DNA from: Pseudomonadota bacterium
Lineage (GTDB): Bacteria; Pseudomonadota; Gammaproteobacteria; Steroidobacterales; Steroidobacteraceae
Direction of reading: 5' to 3'
DNA: 17,880 nt
Assembly: GCA_021850555.1 (NCBI GenBank)
Contig: JAJZLX010000107.1
Location: 1 to 17,880, forward strand
Shown: piece by piece, positions 14,641 through 17,880 of the stretch
Layout: each line of letters starts with the position of its first letter
Numbering within the stretch: the stretch's first letter is position 1
Translations under genes and position numbers: made by a program
The notes under the pieces: model-generated
Databases searched by the model: none
The model's input: the letters and a program-made list of their open reading frames with translations, nothing else
Told to the model about the DNA's origin: nothing

Positions 14641-15087
14641 ATGGCGCTCAAGGAACGCATCACCGAGGACATGAAGAGCGCGATGCGCTCCGGTGACAAG
14701 GAGCGTCTGGGCACGATCCGCCTGGCGCTTGCCGCCATCAAGCAGCGGGAGGTCGACGAGCGCATCACGCTCGACGACGGCCAGATCCTCGCGGTTTTGG
14801 AAAAGATGATCAAGCAGCGCAAGGAGGCAATCGCACAGTTCGAGTCCGGCGGCCGCGCCGATCTCGTGGCCAAGGAAAGTGCCGAGATCGCCGTCCTTCA
14901 GGCGTATCTGCCGGCGCAGATGAGTGATGCCGAGCTCGACGCGCTCATCACCGAGGCCATTGGCCAGACCGGGGCCACCTCGGTCAAGGACATGGGCAAG
15001 GTCATGGCCGCAGTCAAAGCCCAGGCCCAAGGCCGCGCCGACATGGGCACGGTGAGCGCACGCGTGCGCGCCAAGCTGGGCCAGTAA
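14641..15087 (+). CDS. GatB/YqeY domain-containing protein
   Basis: 148 residues. Small, mostly helical YqeY-type protein: LKERITEDMKSAMRSGDKER at the N-terminus, then LGTIRLALAAIKQREVDE, MIKQRKEAIAQFESGGRADL, AVLQAYLPAQMSD and a C-terminal region with TSVKDMGKVMAAVKAQAQG and ADMGTVSARVRAKL. The C-terminal half resembles the tail domain of GatB, which contacts tRNA in the amidotransferase. The free-standing protein has no settled function and may act on tRNA. It lies 16 bp after rpsU, and its stop codon lies close upstream of dnaG, so translation of the three genes may be coupled. No clear ribosome-binding sequence is visible before ATG 14641. Confidence 0.92.
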   Translation: MALKERITEDMKSAMRSGDKERLGTIRLALAAIKQREVDERITLDDGQILAVLEKMIKQRKEAIAQFESGGRADLVAKESAEIAVLQAYLPAQMSDAELDALITEAIGQTGATSVKDMGKVMAAVKAQAQGRADMGTVSARVRAKLGQ

Positions 15088-15164
15088 TCAGGCCGGTCAC
15101 CGGGGTTGTCCGACCCATCATCCCGCAGAGCTTCATCGACGAGCTGATCGCCCGCACGGATATC

Positions 15165-16895
15165 GTGGAGGTGGTCGGCTCGCGCGTGCAGCTTGCCAAG
15201 GCCGGCCGGGAATACAAGGCCTGCTGTCCCTTCCACACCGAGAAGACCGCCTCGTTCTGGGTCAGTCCGGAGAAGCAGTTTTACCACTGCTTCGGCTGCG
15301 GGGCACACGGCACGGCGCTCAGGTTCCTGATGGAATACGACCACATGGCCTTCCCCGAGGCCGTGGAGGAGCTGGCTGGCCGCCTGGGGCTGCCCGTGCC
15401 GCATGAAGGAGGCGGTGGCGCCCCGAAGCCGCAGGACGCATCGCTCTATGAGCTGATGGCCCGCGTGGCGCAGTTCTATGCCGAGACGCTGAAGCGCGAT
15501 GAGCGCGCGAGGCGGTATCTCGCTCAGCGCGGGCTGACGGCCGAGATCATGCAGCGCTTCGGTATCGGCTATGCGCCCGACGCATGGAATGCTCTCCTGA
15601 AGCGCTTCGGAGCCGGCGAGCGCGACCGGCAGATCCTTGGGGAGCTCGGCCTGATCATCGAGCGGGACAGAGGTCAGGTGCGCGGCGGCGAGCGCCATTA
15701 TGACCGGTTCCGTGATCGCATCATGTTTCCCATCCGGGACAGCCGCGGCCGGGTCATCGCCTTCGGCGGGCGGGTCATCGACCGCGGCGAGCCGAAGTAC
15801 CTGAATTCCCCGGAGACCTCGCTTTTCCACAAAGGGCGTGAGCTCTACGGCCTGTACGAGACCCGCCTCGCCCGCTCGAGCCTCAAGCGGCTGCTGGTGG
15901 TCGAGGGCTACATGGACGTGGTGCGGCTGCATCAGGCGGGCATCGCCTATGCGGTGGCCACGCTTGGAACTGCCACCACACCCGAGCACTTGTCGCGCAT
16001 CTTCCGACTGGTCCGGGAGGTGGTGTTCGCCTTCGACGGCGACCGGGCCGGACGGGGGGCGGCCTGGCGGGCCCTGCAACACGCCCTGCCGGAAGCCCGT
16101 GAAGGCCGGGAGATCCATTTCCTGTTCCTACCCGAGGGGCACGACCCGGATACGCTGGTGGGCGCGGAGGGGCGGGAAGCGTTCGAGAGGCGCCTCGACG
16201 CCGCCTTGCCCCTGTCCGAGTACCTCGTAAGGGAGTTGTCCGCGCAGTGCGATATCGCCCATGCTGACGGGCGCGCGCGCTTTGCCGAAGCCGCCCGTCC
16301 GCTCGTCTACAGGGTTCCGGAAGGCGTCTACCGGGAACTGCTCCTGGCACGGGTGGCCGAAATCGTAGGATTGGCGCCGCAGCGACTGCAAGCCTTGTGG
16401 GCCGGGGGCGAGCCACCGGAGCAGGCTGCTCAGGCTCCCGCTCGCCCGCGCCCCAGTCGCAGCGCCGGTCGAGGCAGCCTGGTCCGTCAGGCCGTCGTGC
16501 GCCTGGTCCGATTCCCGGCGACGGCCGGCTCGGTCACCGACGCAGAGCGTGCGGGAATCGACGATTGCAGCGAGCCAGGCGCCGATTTGCTGCGTGCGCT
16601 GCTCGATGATTTGCGCGAGCGGCCGTTAAAGATCTCGGCGCAAGTGCTGGAGCGCTGGGCGGCAAAGCCCGGAGGGGAGCACTTGGGCCGCCTGCTGGAG
16701 CGGGAAGAGGTACTGGATGATGAGGCGGCCGCCACCGTGGAGCTGCGCGCGGTGCTCGTGAAGCTAGCGGACTCGGTGCTGGAACGGCGACTGGATGCTT
16801 TGATTGCCAAGCAGGCCGCCACCGGCGGGTTGAGCGAAGATGAATTACTGGAATTTCAAAGACTTATGATCAGAAAGGCCGATAGACCGCGGTAG
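15165..16895 (+). CDS. dnaG: DNA primase (conserved frame extends upstream of the first usual start)
   Basis: Makes RNA primers at the replication fork with DnaB helicase. Zinc-binding domain: CCPFHTEKTASFWV...FYHCFGCGAHG (C, H, C, C ligands). The RNA polymerase domain spans about residues 110-330, with RIMFPIRDSRGRVIAFGGR, EPKYLNSPETSLFHKG, then the TOPRIM motifs LLVVEGYMDVVRLHQAGI and VFAFDGDRAGRGAAWRAL (DGD metal site). The C-terminal helical domain that binds DnaB follows. The normal N-terminus is also in frame upstream of GTG 15165 (codons 15117-15164, IIPQSFIDELIARTDI), so translation must begin before 15165. Yet no ATG, GTG, TTG or CTG lies in frame between the YqeY stop and that block; ATC 15087, 15117 or 15120 and GTT 15105 are the nearest candidates. 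With those ~16-19 residues the protein is about 593 residues, near the 581 of E. coli. Confidence 0.93.
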   Translation: MEVVGSRVQLAKAGREYKACCPFHTEKTASFWVSPEKQFYHCFGCGAHGTALRFLMEYDHMAFPEAVEELAGRLGLPVPHEGGGGAPKPQDASLYELMARVAQFYAETLKRDERARRYLAQRGLTAEIMQRFGIGYAPDAWNALLKRFGAGERDRQILGELGLIIERDRGQVRGGERHYDRFRDRIMFPIRDSRGRVIAFGGRVIDRGEPKYLNSPETSLFHKGRELYGLYETRLARSSLKRLLVVEGYMDVVRLHQAGIAYAVATLGTATTPEHLSRIFRLVREVVFAFDGDRAGRGAAWRALQHALPEAREGREIHFLFLPEGHDPDTLVGAEGREAFERRLDAALPLSEYLVRELSAQCDIAHADGRARFAEAARPLVYRVPEGVYRELLLARVAEIVGLAPQRLQALWAGGEPPEQAAQAPARPRPSRSAGRGSLVRQAVVRLVRFPATAGSVTDAERAGIDDCSEPGADLLRALLDDLRERPLKISAQVLERWAAKPGGEHLGRLLEREEVLDDEAAATVELRAVLVKLADSVLERRLDALIAKQAATGGLSEDELLEFQRLMIRKADRPR

Positions 16896-17036
16896 ACCGG
16901 ACATTCTCGAGGTGAACTTGTGGTACCGCTGTCAGACTAATACACTTCCCGGATTTACTTTGGCGCCCCTTGAGTTGGCCCGTGCCCGCCAGCAGATAGG
17001 GCCTTGAGCCCCCCGGCCAAACCCTTTCGAGACTCA
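16896..17036 (+). other. dnaG-rpoD spacer with a weak promoter candidate
   Basis: 141 bp without a gene. TTGTGG (16918-16923) followed after 17 bp by TACACT (16941-16946) is a weak sigma-70 candidate that could drive rpoD separately, as rpoD has extra promoters in E. coli. CCTTGAG occurs twice (about 16967 and 17002), without a matching RpoH -10. No strong terminator hairpin is visible. Confidence 0.25.
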
Positions 17037-17880
17037 ATGAAAGCGAAGCATAAGACATCCTCCGCCGGCCGGAAACGGCCCACCGCGCATGCGGACAAGA
17101 CCGCCCGGACCGCCGGCGCCGAGAAGTCGGCGCACGCGGCGCAGGCCCGCGCGTCCTCGTCCTCAGCCAAGGTCCACGCGAAGTCCACTGTGGCGCCCAA
17201 GAAGGCTGCCGCGGCCCCGGCCGCGCACGAAGAGGACGCCGCCAGGCACGCTGCCGAAAAGCGTCCTGCGGCCGAGCGGCGTTCACCCATGCCGGAAGAC
17301 CGTCAATCGCAGCTGAAACTGCTGATTGCCCGCGGCAAAGAGCAGGGCTACCTCACGTACTCGCAGGTGAACGACCACCTGCCCTCCGAGATCGTCGATC
17401 CGGAGCAGATCGAGGATATCGTCAACACCATCAACGAGATGGGCATCCCGGTGTACGAGAAGGCACCGGATACCGAATCGCTGCTCGCGGGCGAGCCCTC
17501 CGCGCCCGCCGATGAGGAAGCGATCGAGGAAGCCGCGGCCGTGCTGGCGGCGCTCGATGCCGAGCTCGGCCGCACCACCGACCCGGTCCGCATGTACATG
17601 CGCGAGATGGGCACCGTGGAGCTGCTTACCCGCGAGGGCGAGATCCGCATCGCCCGGCGCATCGAGGAGGGCCTGGAGGCGGTGCGCCGCCAGCTCGCCC
17701 TGTTCCCCTCGACCTACGAGTGCCTGCTGCAGGCCTACGAGCCGGTCAAGACCGGCCAGACGCGCCTGGTGGACGTCATTGTCGGGTTCGTGGATCCCAA
17801 CGCCCCGGATGTCATCGCACAGCCGCAGAATCCGACCAAGATGGAAGTGACCGCGCAGGAGGAGTCCGACGAGGAGGACT
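17037..17880 (+). CDS. rpoD: RNA polymerase sigma factor RpoD (sigma-70), 3' end beyond window
   Basis: 281 codons are visible. The diagnostic parts are sigma region 1.1 (SQLKLLIARGKEQGYLTYSQ, VNDHLPSEIVDPEQIEDIV) and region 1.2 (GRTTDPVRMYMREMGTVELL, TREGEIRIARRIEEGL), followed by the start of the non-conserved region with FVDPNAPDV and an acidic end. It directs RNA polymerase to housekeeping promoters. ATG 17037 gives 84 residues before M85 (17289, MPEDRQSQLKLL), which is where ordinary RpoD proteins begin. This extra stretch is rich in Ala, Lys, His and Arg (AEKSAHAAQARASSSSAKVH is typical) and looks disordered. Both starts have weak ribosome-binding sites (GAG at 17031-17034; GAG before 17289), so the true start is open. 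It is the last gene of the rpsU-dnaG operon in this window. Confidence 0.93.
   Translation, partial: MKAKHKTSSAGRKRPTAHADKTARTAGAEKSAHAAQARASSSSAKVHAKSTVAPKKAAAAPAAHEEDAARHAAEKRPAAERRSPMPEDRQSQLKLLIARGKEQGYLTYSQVNDHLPSEIVDPEQIEDIVNTINEMGIPVYEKAPDTESLLAGEPSAPADEEAIEEAAAVLAALDAELGRTTDPVRMYMREMGTVELLTREGEIRIARRIEEGLEAVRRQLALFPSTYECLLQAYEPVKTGQTRLVDVIVGFVDPNAPDVIAQPQNPTKMEVTAQEESDEED

Noticed and set aside
1..17880. CRISPR arrays, tRNA/rRNA genes, phage or defence modules
   Set aside because: I saw no regularly spaced repeats, no tRNA-like T-loop/CCA structures and no Cas, nuclease, toxin-antitoxin or phage proteins among the supported genes.

Overview
The window is GC-rich chromosomal DNA. Gene content and order suggest a gammaproteobacterium, perhaps near Xanthomonadales, Nevskiales or Steroidobacterales; that placement is inferred from gene order and protein character, not from a search. 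The anchor is the macromolecular-synthesis cluster rpsU - yqeY/gatB-like - dnaG - rpoD on the + strand (14.4 kb to the right edge). Divergent from it is a tsaD-folB-folK operon on the - strand. A pteridine-reductase-type SDR (FolM-like) converges on folK, and a MidA/NDUFAF7-type methyltransferase is divergent from the SDR.

Layout, left to right. (1) 1-766, - strand: 5' part of a secreted TIM-barrel, glycoside-hydrolase-like protein of unrecognised family. A perfect LacI-type palindrome lies upstream, over a candidate -10. (2) About 1.07-2.2 kb: a scar made of the C-terminal remnant of an IS66 transposase followed by ~570 bp without a recognisable gene. (3) 2.2-5.2 kb, - strand: a class II (B12-dependent) ribonucleotide reductase split into two genes, nrdJa and nrdJb. 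It has a good promoter, an NrdR-box-like palindrome and a long, potentially structured leader. (4) 5.4-5.8 kb: an AT-rich spacer with one DnaA-box match, then a sigma-32-like promoter and an Hsp20 gene. (5) 6.4-7.4 kb: an NDUFA9-like Rossmann protein. (6) 7.4-9.8 kb: cca (-) and a lipoprotein aminopeptidase (+), whose start codons are 6 bp apart. (7) 9.86-10.4 kb: remnant of an alpha/beta hydrolase. (8) 10.3-13.2 kb: methyltransferase, SDR, folK, folB. (9) 13.2-17.9 kb: tsaD, then rpsU to rpoD.

Themes are nucleotide and folate supply (RNR, folB, folK, FolM-like), translation and tRNA maturation (tsaD, cca, rpsU), and replication and transcription initiation (dnaG, rpoD). A NDUFA9-like and a NDUFAF7-like gene, both related to complex I factors in mitochondria, lie about 3 kb apart. 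I see no CRISPR array, phage, defence system, tRNA or rRNA gene, and no clearly new multi-gene system. The points most worth checking are: dnaG has no ATG, GTG, TTG or CTG in frame ahead of its conserved N-terminus; rpoD may carry an 84-residue Ala/Lys-rich N-terminal extension; the rpsU leader holds nested inverted repeats; and nrdJa has a compact promoter plus operator architecture.
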